The notes beneath the pieces were generated by a model. The model saw nothing but the letters and a program-made list of their open reading frames with translations, made no database searches and had not been told where the DNA came from. This document shows, piece by piece, positions 1 through 7,087 of a stretch of DNA of 15,763 nucleotides (positions are counted from its first letter, which is position 1; each line of letters opens with the position of its first letter). Location of the stretch: positions 1 through 15,763 of the forward strand of contig CAYFSC010000064.1 in assembly GCA_964345695.1 (NCBI GenBank). The letters run 5' to 3'. The translations under genes and the position numbers were made by a program. The stretch is from CAYFSC01 sp964345695. Its GTDB lineage: Bacteria; Bacteroidota; Rhodothermia; Rhodothermales; Salinibacteraceae.

Positions 1-25
1 ACACGGATCGGCGGGGCTCTCCGGC

Positions 26-880
26 CTACTCGTAGGAATAAAACCCCTGTCCGGATTTGCGTCCGAGGTGGCCGGCGGTGACTTTTTTGCGGAGCAGCGG
101 GCACGGCCGATACTTGTCGTCGCCGAGCTGGGTGTGCAAGACCTCCATAATGTTGAGGCACACGTCCAGCCCGATGAAGTCCGCGAGCGTGAGCGGCCCC
201 ATCGGGTGGTTCATGCCGAGTTTCATCACGGTGTCGATGTCCTCAACCGAAGCGACGCCTTCCATCACACAGAAGATCGCTTCGTTGATCATCGGCATGA
301 GGATGCGGTTCGAGACGAACCCCGGGTAATCCTCCACCTCCACCGGCTCCTTGTCGAGGGCCTCCGCGAGTCCAGCCACGGTGTTGTAGGTGGCGTCGCT
401 CGTCTCCAGCCCCCGCACGATCTCGACGAGCCTCATCACCGGCACCGGATTGAAGAAGTGCATCCCGATGACCTGCTCGGGCCGGTCGGTCTGCGCCGCA
501 AGGCTCGTGATGGAGATCGACGACGTGTTCGAGGCGAGAATGGCATGCCCGGGCGTCTGCGCGTCGAGGCTCCGGAAGATTTGCGCCTTCACGTCCTCTT
601 TTTCGGTGACGGCCTCCACAACGAGATCGGCGTCCGAAACCCCCTGCGCCTGGTCGGTCGTCGTCACAATGCGCTCCAGGGCCGTATCGCGTTCGGACTC
701 GGTGAGGCGCTCTTTCTTGACTTGGCGGTTCAGGTTCGCCTCGATGGTCGACGTGGCCTCCGTCAACGCAGATGCGTCGACGTCAATCAGCGTCACCGGG
801 TGGCCGTGCTGCGCCAGCACGTGCGCGATGCCGTTGCCCATGGTGCCGGCCCCCACGACGGCGGTCGTTTCGATCGACAT
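26..880 (-). CDS. hbd: 3-hydroxybutyryl-CoA dehydrogenase (3-hydroxyacyl-CoA dehydrogenase family)
   Basis: Cytosolic NAD(P)-dependent oxidoreductase that interconverts 3-hydroxyacyl-CoA and 3-ketoacyl-CoA, as in butyrate/PHB metabolism or beta-oxidation. The protein of 284 residues matches the usual short, single-function length. Seen: Rossmann loop GAGTMG at 10-15, acidic residues at the end of strand 2 (LIDVD, 31-35) that favour NAD(H), SNTS at 117-120, GMHFFNPV at 139-146 with the catalytic His141, paired with Glu153, and YPGFVSNRI with Asn191. I chose the ATG at 878-880; an upstream in-frame start would add 15 residues unlike the family, whose N-terminus sits just before the first beta strand. 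No Shine-Dalgarno is visible. It lies downstream of panD on the same strand but is cut off from it by the terminator at 1040-1066, so it probably has its own promoter in 881-1039. The true substrate chain length cannot be read from sequence. Confidence 0.93.
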   Translation of the reverse strand: MSIETTAVVGAGTMGNGIAHVLAQHGHPVTLIDVDASALTEATSTIEANLNRQVKKERLTESERDTALERIVTTTDQAQGVSDADLVVEAVTEKEDVKAQIFRSLDAQTPGHAILASNTSSISITSLAAQTDRPEQVIGMHFFNPVPVMRLVEIVRGLETSDATYNTVAGLAEALDKEPVEVEDYPGFVSNRILMPMINEAIFCVMEGVASVEDIDTVMKLGMNHPMGPLTLADFIGLDVCLNIMEVLHTQLGDDKYRPCPLLRKKVTAGHLGRKSGQGFYSYE

Positions 881-965
881 ATGCTGTGGAGAGGATCCGT
901 GGAAAGAAAAACATGCGAGAGGCACTCAATCTATTCGAAACCGCTTCCGGCGTCCACGGTCGACG

Positions 966-986
966 GGCGAATTTCGAATGACGAAT
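966..986. repeat. Period-7 array, three NNCGAAT units, upstream of hbd
   Basis: Three back-to-back heptamers share CGAAT in the same phase: GGCGAAT (966-972), TTCGAAT (973-979) and GACGAAT (980-986). Read on the hbd strand they are ATTCGNN units. The array sits about 90 bases before the hbd start, between that gene and the panD terminator, so it is in the probable promoter/leader region. It belongs with the other period-7 arrays of this window. Confidence 0.7.
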
Positions 987-1039
987 GCTCTCTCCGCACC
1001 GCTTCTCTTCTGCACACATTCTCTTCCATGCCAACATGC

Positions 1040-1066
1040 AAAAAGGCCCCGCCTCACGGCAGAGCC
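1040..1066 (-). terminator. Rho-independent terminator of panC-panD
   Basis: On the minus strand a 9-bp stem (GGCTCTGCC with GGCGGGGCC, including two G-U pairs) closes a four-base GTGA loop of the stable GNRA type and is followed directly by five T residues (1040-1044 on the plus strand are A). It lies about 80 bases after the panD stop and before hbd, so it should end the panC-panD transcript. It is the only textbook terminator I found in the window. Confidence 0.85.
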
Positions 1067-1146
1067 TCAATTGTCACCATCGAAAGGGTGGAACGCGGGG
1101 CGCCGACAGCGTCTCTCCTTTCGTTCCTCCAGGGTCGGCATCCCCG

Positions 1147-1569
1147 TCAAGCGATGAGCACGTCTTCCGGCACATCATCGGGAAGCTCGGGCGCATTCTT
1201 TCTCGTCTCCAGCGTCATCGACTCCTTGACGTCGTTGTTGTCGTCGACGAGCACCACGCGCGGTTCGTGGGTCTGGGCCTCCTCCGGGGTCATCTCCGCG
1301 TAGGAAATGACGATGACCTGATCGCCCCGCGCCGCCAGCCGGGCCGCCGGGCCGTTCAGGCAGACGGTGCGCTCCCCACGTTCGCCCGGAATGGTGTACG
1401 TTTCGAGCCGCGACCCGTTGTTCACGTTTACGACCTGCACCTTTTCGTACGGCAGGATGCCCGCTTCGTCCAGCAGCTCTTCATCGATGGTGATGGAGCC
1501 CTCGTAGTACAGATCGGCCTCCGTCACCCGAAGCCGGTGCAGCTTCGCCTTGAACATCGTGATCGTCAT
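1147..1569 (-). CDS. panD: Aspartate 1-decarboxylase proenzyme
   Basis: Pyruvoyl enzyme that makes beta-alanine from L-aspartate for pantothenate and CoA. The 140-residue chain has the self-cleavage site Gly24-Ser25 in YEGS at exactly the E. coli position, which also supports this ATG start. The conserved NVNNGSR (48-54) with Arg54 and the catalytic Tyr58 are present, then GERG and LNGPAARLAARGD. The C-terminal stretch after about residue 115 is an extra charged tail slightly longer than in E. coli (126 residues). It follows panC by 105 bases on the same strand, so the two steps that feed pantothenate are probably co-transcribed and ended by the terminator at 1040-1066. No Shine-Dalgarno is seen; a second in-frame ATG at codon 5 is possible but would spoil the alignment. 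Confidence 0.97.
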   Translation of the reverse strand: MTITMFKAKLHRLRVTEADLYYEGSITIDEELLDEAGILPYEKVQVVNVNNGSRLETYTIPGERGERTVCLNGPAARLAARGDQVIVISYAEMTPEEAQTHEPRVVLVDDNNDVKESMTLETRKNAPELPDDVPEDVLIA

Positions 1570-1674
1570 CGATCGGTCGACGTAAGTCTCGTTTGACGGG
1601 AGTGACGAGGAGCGCGGGGGGATCGGCCTGCCGATGCAGCCTACGGGTCGGCCCCAACAGCCGATCGTTACACG

Positions 1675-2556
1675 CTACGACCCCGGCACTTCGACGAACG
1701 TGTTGTCGATGAGGCGCGTGTCGCCGAAGTACACGGCCACGGCAGCCAGCACCTCCTGCCCGGGCGTCAGCGAGTCGATCGGCTGTAAGGTGTGGGCATC
1801 GACGATCTCGGCGTACTCCACCTCGCCGTCCGGCGCCTGAGCGAGCGCATCGCGCATCGCGTCAACAATGGCTTGTGCCTCCTGTTCCCCATCCCGAACA
1901 AGCGCTTCCGCCGCCGTCACAGCCTCATGGAGAACGGTCGCCTGCGCCCGTTCCCGGTCGCGCAGGTACTGGTTGCGGGACGACGCGGCAAGGCCATCGT
2001 CGTCGCGAACGGTGGGAACGCCCACAATGTCGATGTCAAACAGCAGGTCGTCCACCATGCGGCGCAGCACGACGAGCTGCTGGGCGTCTTTGGTGCCGAA
2101 CACGGCCACGTCCGGCTTGCACGCGTGGAAGAGCTTGGTGACGACCGTGGTGACGCCGCGGAAGTGCCCCTCCCGGTAGGCCCCGCACAGATGATCGGTG
2201 AGGCGCTCCACCTTCACCCACGTGACGGGCTCTCCGAAGGCATCGTCGCCGGCGTGCGGGTACATCTCGTCCGTCGTCGGTGCGAACACCGCATCGACGC
2301 CGAGCGCATTCAACGTTTCGCGGTCGGCATCCAACTCGCGCGGATACGCGTCGTAATCCTCGTCCGGACCGAACTGCGTGGGATTTACGAAGATGGACAC
2401 CGTGACGTGATCGGCTCGGTCCAACGCTTCATGGACGAGAGCGAGATGGCCGTCGTGCAGCGCGCCCATGGTAGGCACGAGGGCGTGCGTCTGCTGATTG
2501 CGCCGCACGGCATCGGCGTGCGACTGCATGGCGGCCACGGTGCGGAAGGTCTGCAT
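1675..2556 (-). CDS. panC: Pantothenate synthetase (pantoate--beta-alanine ligase)
   Basis: Cytosolic ligase joining pantoate and beta-alanine with ATP, through a pantoyl-adenylate, to give pantothenate. At 293 residues it matches the family (about 280). Seen: PTMGALHDGHL with the HIGH-type HDGH (34-37), FVNPTQF (56-62) for pantoate binding, the YREGHFRGV segment (127-135), KDAQQ (156-160) and the KMSKS-like SSRN (192-195). I chose the ATG at 2554-2556, giving MQTFRTV, rather than the in-frame GTG at 2590-2592, because the family begins a few residues before the first strand. It precedes panD, whose product beta-alanine is its co-substrate. panB and panE are not in the window. A 325-base spacer separates it from the HD-domain gene upstream, so it likely has its own promoter there. 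Confidence 0.97.
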   Translation of the reverse strand: MQTFRTVAAMQSHADAVRRNQQTHALVPTMGALHDGHLALVHEALDRADHVTVSIFVNPTQFGPDEDYDAYPRELDADRETLNALGVDAVFAPTTDEMYPHAGDDAFGEPVTWVKVERLTDHLCGAYREGHFRGVTTVVTKLFHACKPDVAVFGTKDAQQLVVLRRMVDDLLFDIDIVGVPTVRDDDGLAASSRNQYLRDRERAQATVLHEAVTAAEALVRDGEQEAQAIVDAMRDALAQAPDGEVEYAEIVDAHTLQPIDSLTPGQEVLAAVAVYFGDTRLIDNTFVEVPGS

Positions 2557-2881
2557 TCGTGTGTACGAGCCGTTGGGCGGGTTCTCTCTCACGATGATGC
2601 TTTTCCGCGTACTCGGAGCGGGGCGTTGGGTTCAGCCGGACGGGCGCGGCAGCGTGCTGCACGAGCCTTCTCGGGAGGGCGTGCGTAGCGATGTAAGGCA
2701 TGCGTGCGATGTGGTGGGGACACATCGTTCGGAAGCAGGCCGAAGAGCGGTAGGCCGTCGCCGAGAAGCGCGGAGACGAGGGTGAGAGGGGTCGCGCCGA
2801 CCGGGCCGTCCACCAGAGACCTCCAGAGGGTACGCCCGTCGTCGACCGATGAGCGCGCCACAGCCCAAGAGAACGTGTCCG
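2557..2881. other. Gene-free spacer upstream of panC with degenerate repeat-like stretch
   Basis: The 325 bases between the HD-domain gene stop and panC hold no reading frame with family character; those present are Arg/Pro-rich shadows. The minus strand of 2680-2713 has units such as CACGCAT and TACGCAC that also occur in the array at 11844-11878, but here the period is broken. A small hairpin (GGTCG, 2790-2794, with CGACC, 2798-2802) has no T-run. The panC promoter should lie here, but I could not place a -10/-35 or a Bacteroidota-type -7/-33 pair with confidence. Confidence 0.5.
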
Positions 2882-3457
2882 CTACAGTTTCGAGCGGGTG
2901 TGCTGGGCCGTCTCGGCGTCGAGGATGGCGCGGAGCCGCTCGATTAGCGGGTCGCCCGACGTGTAGTCCGTGCCGTAATCCAGGTTGAAGGCATAATCGA
3001 AATCGCCGGGTTGCTGGCCCTGGTTGTGCTGGAGGATCGTTTCCAGCTTGTCCAGCGCCTTCGCCAGCTTGGCTTCCGGCGTCGTCGCCGCCTCGTATTC
3101 GTCCCACAGCGCCGCGATGTCGTCCCGATGGGCGGCGGGCAGGTCGTCAAGCAGCGTCATCAGATCCGCCCGCTCCTGTGCGGCCTTGTCGGGGGCGCCG
3201 GCCTGCTCGGGCGCGGGGATGTCGCCCTGGAGCGCCTCGCCGAGGTCGTGGACGAGGCACATCTTCAGCAGCCGCTCCGTGTCGATGTCCGGATAGTGTG
3301 GAGCCACAACGAGCGCCATCAGCGCGAGGCGCCACGTATGTTCGCCCACGCTCTCGCGCCGTCCGGTCGAGAGGTGCGCCGAGCGGAGCGTGTGCTTGAG
3401 CCGCTCCGCGCGGCGGAGGAACGTGAGAATACCGGCGAGGTCACTTGCGGGCGGCAT
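2882..3457 (-). CDS. HD-domain phosphohydrolase, YfbR/HDDC2 (5'-deoxynucleotidase-like) family
   Basis: Probable metal-dependent cytosolic phosphohydrolase; characterised relatives remove phosphate from (deoxy)nucleoside 5'-monophosphates. The 191-residue length agrees with YfbR (199) and HDDC2. The full metal-site set can be picked out: His40 in GEHTWRLAL, His70-Asp71 in VHDLGEALQGDIP, with Glu74 and Asp79 as the conserved acidic pair, and Asp136 in ALDKLETILQHN. The open frame extends far upstream, but family similarity begins only a few residues after the ATG at 3455-3457, so I start there. It lies 130 bases downstream of the trhA-like gene on the same strand and may share its transcript. 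Substrate preference within the HD family cannot be read from these motifs. Confidence 0.87.
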   Translation of the reverse strand: MPPASDLAGILTFLRRAERLKHTLRSAHLSTGRRESVGEHTWRLALMALVVAPHYPDIDTERLLKMCLVHDLGEALQGDIPAPEQAGAPDKAAQERADLMTLLDDLPAAHRDDIAALWDEYEAATTPEAKLAKALDKLETILQHNQGQQPGDFDYAFNLDYGTDYTSGDPLIERLRAILDAETAQHTRSKL

Positions 3458-3579
3458 ACGTCCGGGGTGAAATGAGCAGGAGCAAACGACGTGCGCGTAC
3501 TCGGGACCCGCCTCCGGGTTCAGCCGGCCGAAGGCGCCGTGCTGACGCCCGAACAAGCCGCCATGCTCGTGCTGCAATG

Positions 3580-3600
3580 GCTTCCGGCTACGACGGAAGC
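3580..3600 (-). terminator. Hairpin over the trhA-like stop codon (weak terminator candidate)
   Basis: A perfect 7-bp inverted repeat, GCTTCCG (3580-3586) and CGGAAGC (3594-3600), has a 7-base loop that contains the stop codon of the upstream gene (3588-3590). There is no T-run after it on the minus strand, so it may only pause transcription or protect an mRNA end. Confidence 0.3.
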
Positions 3601-4256
3601 GCGTACCACACCACTGCAAGGTAGTGCAGCACGCTGCCCATGAGGACAAAGATGTGCCACACCGCGTGGCTGTACGGGAGCGAGTGCCAGCCGTAAAAGA
3701 TGACGCCCGCGGTGTACGCGATTCCACCGGCGGCCAGCAGACCGAGCGCACCGGCCGGAAGCGCCGCCCACACCGGATCGATGAACAGCACGCTGATCCA
3801 TCCCATCAGCAGGTAGATCGTCGTGGCGGCCCAGTGAAAGCGGTGGCGCGAGAAGAGCTTAAAGAGGAGCCCGGCGACGGCGAGCCCCCACACCAGCGTG
3901 AGGATCGTCCATCCCCACCCGTCGCGCATCACGCCCATCGCAAACGGCGTGTACGTCCCGGCAATGAGCAGGAAGATGGCGATGTGGTCCACAATGCGGA
4001 GCGTCCGCTTCAGTCGGGGCGACCGCGCGCTGTGGTACAGCGTAGACGTGCCGTAGAGAAAGACGAGCGTCCCTCCGTAGATGCCGCAGCTGACGATGTG
4101 CCACACGTCACCGAAGAGCGTGGCCAGCACCAGGAGCGCTCCCCAGCCGGCTGCACTAAGCACCAGCCCCACGCCGTGAGTGAGGCTGTTCACCACCTCC
4201 TCCATGTAGGTTTGTCGCGCCGCCGGATCTGCGGCATCGGGCTCCGCGTCGTGCAT
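3588..4256 (-). CDS. trhA: Hemolysin III / PAQR-family seven-helix membrane protein
   Basis: Inner-membrane protein of the TrhA/YqfA (hemolysin III, TIGR01065-type) branch of the PAQR/CREST superfamily; relatives are linked to membrane fluidity and lipid homeostasis, and the hemolysin name is historical. The 222 residues have a short acidic cytosolic N-terminus and about seven hydrophobic helices. Superfamily signature residues are present: EEVVNSLTHGVG (19-30), STLYHS (71-76, His75), RIVDHIAIFLLIAGTYTPF (Asp90, His91) and SHAVWHIFVLMGSVLH (His197, His201), which together form the presumed metal site of this CREST-like fold. Start is the ATG at 4254-4256, and no convincing ribosome site precedes it. 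It is divergent from yggS across 246 bases. The family call is secure; the activity is not established for most bacterial members. Confidence 0.92.
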   Translation of the reverse strand: MHDAEPDAADPAARQTYMEEVVNSLTHGVGLVLSAAGWGALLVLATLFGDVWHIVSCGIYGGTLVFLYGTSTLYHSARSPRLKRTLRIVDHIAIFLLIAGTYTPFAMGVMRDGWGWTILTLVWGLAVAGLLFKLFSRHRFHWAATTIYLLMGWISVLFIDPVWAALPAGALGLLAAGGIAYTAGVIFYGWHSLPYSHAVWHIFVLMGSVLHYLAVVWYALPS

Positions 4257-4502
4257 CGGTGTTTTCGCCTGTTGATGGATCCACCTTTATTTGTGGGCAC
4301 CGTACGCACGTGCGAGCCCAAACGGTCCGACGTGTTACAAGACCATCGCGTCCGGACGCCGCCCAGCCCCCGTAGGCGGCCGCTGAGCGGCGGGTCGCCA
4401 TCGGCCCATCGGGATCAACCGCGAGGAGGGACAATAGGATGCATGTTACACCTCCGAACCCCCGAGCCCCTGCCCCGCCGTACCGCATCTTCTCTGCTGA
4501 TT
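4257..4502. promoter_or_regulatory. Divergent trhA-yggS intergenic region with two perfect palindromes
   Basis: Both flanking genes read outward, so their promoters must lie here. Seen: a perfect 10-bp palindrome CGCACGTGCG (4305-4314), a perfect 12-bp palindrome GCGTCCGGACGC (4348-4359), and a 6-bp stem GCCGCC (4358-4363)/GGCGGC (4375-4380). GGAGG at 4425-4429 can pair with CCTCC at 4451-4455. Palindromes of this size occur by chance in GC-rich DNA, so an operator role is only a suggestion. Confidence 0.4.
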
Positions 4503-5249
4503 ATGCCCGACGTCCAAGAACAGACCAGCGTCTCCGCCATTTCCGACCGTCTTGACCGCGTTCGCGAGCGCGTCGCGCAGGCCTGCGAGCGCAGCGGACG
4601 CGACACTGACGCCGTTACTGTCGTTGCCGTGTCGAAGACGTTTCCGATGTCGGCCATCGAAGCTGCCATGCAGTGCGGGCTGGAGCAGTTTGGCGAGAAC
4701 CGGGCGCGGCAACTGCGCGACAAGGCCGAGCAGCGCCCCGGTCGCGTGAACGGCGGCGATCGCATCTGGCGCATGATGGGCCACCTGCAGACGAATAAGG
4801 CCAAGTTCGTCGCCCGCCACGCCGACTGGTTCGATGCGCTCGACAGCCCGCGCCTTGCCGAGGAGCTCAACAAGCGCGCCGGCTACAACGACCGCACGAT
4901 CCCGTGCCTCGTGCAGGTGAACATCACCGAGCAGGACCGCAAGTACGGCGTCCTGCCGGACGAGACGCACGATCTCCTCGACCGGTGTGCCGAGTACGAG
5001 CGCCTCGACATCCGCGGGCTCATGGCGATGGCGACGTACATCGAGGAGCCATCTGACCGCAAGGCCGTGCGCAAAGAGTTCCGCACCATGCGCGAGCTCT
5101 TCGACACGTACGACGCGTCCGGCAACCCGCAGGTCGGAATGGACACGCTGTCGCTCGGCATGACGAACGACTTCGAGATTGCCATCGAGGAGGGAAGCAC
5201 TATGGTGCGCCTCGGGAGCGCCATCTTTGGCCCGCGAGACTACGACTGA
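4503..5249 (+). CDS. yggS: YggS/PROSC-family pyridoxal phosphate homeostasis protein
   Basis: Cytosolic single-domain PLP-binding barrel protein that buffers PLP and affects amino/keto-acid and B6 balance; no classic enzyme activity is known. The 248-residue chain has VAVSKTFP with the PLP lysine at Lys45, FGENRARQL, MMGHLQTNKAKFV, the RKYGV segment, GLMAM, and the C-terminal LSLGMTNDFEIAIEEGSTMV phosphate-loop region ending in IFGPRDYD. I chose the ATG at 4503; an in-frame ATG at 4443 would add 20 non-family residues, although GAGGAGG lies at 4423-4429, 13 bases before it. The leader before 4503 is pyrimidine-rich (15 of 20). Downstream is divIVA, the same partner as in the Gram-positive ylm cluster (ylmE), here with sepF and ylmG absent between them. 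Confidence 0.95.
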   Translation: MPDVQEQTSVSAISDRLDRVRERVAQACERSGRDTDAVTVVAVSKTFPMSAIEAAMQCGLEQFGENRARQLRDKAEQRPGRVNGGDRIWRMMGHLQTNKAKFVARHADWFDALDSPRLAEELNKRAGYNDRTIPCLVQVNITEQDRKYGVLPDETHDLLDRCAEYERLDIRGLMAMATYIEEPSDRKAVRKEFRTMRELFDTYDASGNPQVGMDTLSLGMTNDFEIAIEEGSTMVRLGSAIFGPRDYD

Positions 5250-5676
5250 CGCGAGCGGCCTCGGATCGGATCGTGGACCGTGACGATGGAGCCCCGCCGG
5301 TCGGCGACCGTGTCGCGTCCTCCGGCCGATCTGCCCCACCGTTGTTTGCAGCAATCGCACGAAGGACGCCAAGGCGCAAACGCTCATTCTTCGTGGCTTC
5401 CGAGAACGATGCAACGCGTCCCCGGCGTCCGTGCCTCCGTCCTCCCGGGCGAAGCGCAGCGGGAGTCCGGGGCTTGGAGGGCAGCGAGAGCGATTCGAGG
5501 CAGAGGGCCGGACGCGACTGAACATTCGAATCGATTGGAAAGCTTGATGCGATTGCCCTGGTGGCGGATTGGCTGTTTGCGCGCGGGTGGAACGTTCGTT
5601 ACCCTTTCCTGGGTAGTACCCTCATTGCCGTAGTGTTCTCGACGTCTCGACTCTGTCGTACGGATTGCCTGGTGCC
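5250..5676. other. 427-base spacer between yggS and divIVA
   Basis: No gene is supported; the open frames lack family character. It holds nested inverted repeats (CCCCGG 5420-5425 with CCGGGG 5467-5472 around CTCCCG 5442-5447 with CGGGAG 5460-5465). A stretch with loosely 7-base-spaced CG steps begins near 5358. An alternating TACCC (5600-5604), GGGTA (5611-5615), TACCC (5617-5621) motif lies about 55 bases before divIVA. The divIVA promoter is probably in the less GC-rich part after 5520, but I cannot assign its boxes. Confidence 0.5.
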
Positions 5677-6912
5677 ATGAAACTCTCCCCGCTCGAGATC
5701 CGCAAGCAGGACTTTGATCGCAGCCTCCGCGGCTACAATCCCGACGAGGTGAAAGCCTTTCTCAACACCGTCGCGGGGCAGTGGGAGGAGATGGTGGAGG
5801 AGCGCCGTCGCCTCCAGAACCGGATCGAGAAGTTGGAGAACCAGCTGCAGCACTATCAGCGGGTGGAAGAGGCACTGCAAGAAACGCTGGACCAAACGCG
5901 CCGCAACGCCGAGCAGCAGCTGGAAAATGCCCGCGGCAAGGCCGACAACATCATTCGAGAGGCCAAGGCCGATGCACGCGACATCAAGCAGGAAGCCGAA
6001 GCCAAGCGCGACCGGCTGAGCAGCGATGTCAAGGATCTCCAGAATCGGCGGAGCCAGATCGTTGCGCGACTCCGGGCGTTCCTTACCTCCGAGATGGAAA
6101 TTCTGCGTCAGTATCAGGAAGGCGACTTCCTCATCAGCGAGGGGACGGAGGAGGATGCAGGCGCGGCGTATGACCAGCTCTCGCAGTCGCTGCAGATTGA
6201 AGGCTGGGCCACATCGCCCGACGAACCGGGCGCCGACACGGCGCCGTCCGAGTCCGCCCCGCCGAACAAACCTTCGCCCTCCGCCGACGAGCGCGCCTCC
6301 GAGACGCCTCCCTCCGACGACGAGCCGTCTTTCGACACGCCGCTGGACCGGCCCTCGTCCTCGGACGCAGAGGCCTCTTCTCCGTTCGAGGAGGACTTCT
6401 CGCGCCTTGGCGACACCTTCAGCGAGACGTCCGAACCTGAAGAGGAACCGGAGCCGTCCGGCCCCTCGGCCCCCGGCGAGGAGGGTNNNNNNNNNNNNNN
6501 NNNNNNNNNNNNNNNNNNNNNNNNNNNNNNNNNNNNNNNNNNNNNNNNNNNNNNNNNNNNNNNNNNNNNNNNNNNNNNNNNNNNNNGCGAGGAGGGTTCC
6601 CGCGAGGAGGACGCCGGGTTCGCCTCTGCATTGGGCGGCGGCGACGAAGACGACGTGCCGGAGGCCGAGACCGACGAGGACGATGCCATGAGCTTCTCTT
6701 CGGTCTTCGATGCGCCCGACGAGCCGGATGCCGGCCCGGAGCCGTCCTCGCCCGACCCGCCTGCGTCCGAGTCTCGCTGGGACGAGCCCGACCGACCGGC
6801 GTCCTCGCAGTCGTCCCGTCCCTCTCAGAAGGAATCGTCATCGAAGGACAAGGACGAGCCGCCGAACGATGAGATCGAAAAAATTTGGCGCCTGCTTGAC
6901 GATCTCGACTGA
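5677..6912 (+). CDS. DivIVA-domain protein with long acidic low-complexity tail (contains 100-N gap)
   Basis: Likely cytoplasmic coiled-coil scaffold binding curved membrane at poles or septa; in relatives such proteins recruit division, growth or chromosome factors. N-terminal DivIVA domain: LEIRKQDFDRSLRGYNPDEV (6-25), where Leu17-Arg18 match the membrane-inserting Phe17-Arg18 of Bacillus DivIVA. A coiled coil runs from about 33 to 148. Residues from about 155 to 395 are Ser/Pro/Asp/Glu-rich and probably disordered, broken by Ns at 6487-6586 (nominal residues 271-304). The last 14 residues, DEIEKIWRLLDDLD, form a likely amphipathic helix and a possible partner-binding peptide. Start is the ATG at 5677; an upstream in-frame TTG at 5665 is less likely. 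The nominal length is 411 residues; if the contig ends at the gap overlap, it would be 374 and still in frame. The partners of the tail are unknown. Confidence 0.88.
   Translation: MKLSPLEIRKQDFDRSLRGYNPDEVKAFLNTVAGQWEEMVEERRRLQNRIEKLENQLQHYQRVEEALQETLDQTRRNAEQQLENARGKADNIIREAKADARDIKQEAEAKRDRLSSDVKDLQNRRSQIVARLRAFLTSEMEILRQYQEGDFLISEGTEEDAGAAYDQLSQSLQIEGWATSPDEPGADTAPSESAPPNKPSPSADERASETPPSDDEPSFDTPLDRPSSSDAEASSPFEEDFSRLGDTFSETSEPEEEPEPSGPSAPGEEGXXXXXXXXXXXXXXXXXXXXXXXXXXXXXXXXXXEEGSREEDAGFASALGGGDEDDVPEAETDEDDAMSFSSVFDAPDEPDAGPEPSSPDPPASESRWDEPDRPASSQSSRPSQKESSSKDKDEPPNDEIEKIWRLLDDLD
6487..6586. other. Assembly gap (100 N) inside the divIVA-type gene
   Basis: Exactly 100 Ns, the usual placeholder for unknown gap size. 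The last 11 bases before it and the first 11 after it are identical (GCGAGGAGGGT), so the contig ends may simply overlap. Joining them removes 111 bases, which keeps the reading frame. Confidence 0.95.
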
Positions 6913-6924
6913 TCGGCCGCTTCC

Positions 6925-6997
6925 GCGGACGGCTTCGCGTCCGCTCCTGCTCCGTGTCCGCAGAGTTGCGCAGCACCGGCGTCTCCCGGCAGACGCC
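6925..6997 (+). terminator. Two perfect 7-bp hairpins after divIVA (no T-run)
   Basis: GCGGACG (6925-6931) pairs with CGTCCGC (6938-6944) over a 6-base loop, and GGCGTCT (6978-6984) pairs with AGACGCC (6991-6997) over a 6-base loop. They start 12 bases after the divIVA stop. The lack of T residues makes intrinsic termination uncertain; attenuation or mRNA end protection is equally possible. Confidence 0.4.
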
Positions 6998-7045
6998 TGC
7001 TCGTCCGGGCGGCCCTCCCTCGGCTTCGCGCTGAACTCCGTCCGG

Positions 7046-7073
7046 CGTTTCCCACTCCCCACACCCTTGACCC
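7046..7073 (+). repeat. Period-7 NNNNCCC units in the leader of the PNP-like gene
   Basis: CACTCCC (7053-7059), CACACCC (7060-7066) and TTGACCC (7067-7073) put CCC in the same phase three times, preceded by the partial unit CGTTTCC (7046-7052). This pyrimidine-rich stretch ends 14 bases before the start codon at 7088. It is short, so chance is not excluded. Confidence 0.45.
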
Positions 7074-7087
7074 GCCTCGTCCCGCGT

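Noticed and set aside
2589..3107. Minus-strand frame covering the panC spacer and part of the HD-domain gene
   Set aside because: It overlaps the well-supported HD-domain gene in another frame and is Arg/Pro-rich.
4415..4455. Minus-strand mini-frame MHPIVPPRG with GGAGG six bases before its ATG (4444)
   Set aside because: The spacing is ideal, but Shine-Dalgarno use seems rare here, the peptide lies 160 bases from trhA with no codon theme, and the GGAGG is also the arm of a short hairpin. Likely chance.
4439..4555. Plus-strand frame starting at 4439 after GAGGAGG, and the longer yggS start at 4443
   Set aside because: The first is out of frame with yggS and has no family character. The second adds 20 residues not expected in YggS.
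5280..5633. 117-residue plus-strand frame in the yggS-divIVA spacer
   Set aside because: The composition is Arg/Ser-rich shadow-like, it crosses inverted repeats, and no domain is recognisable.
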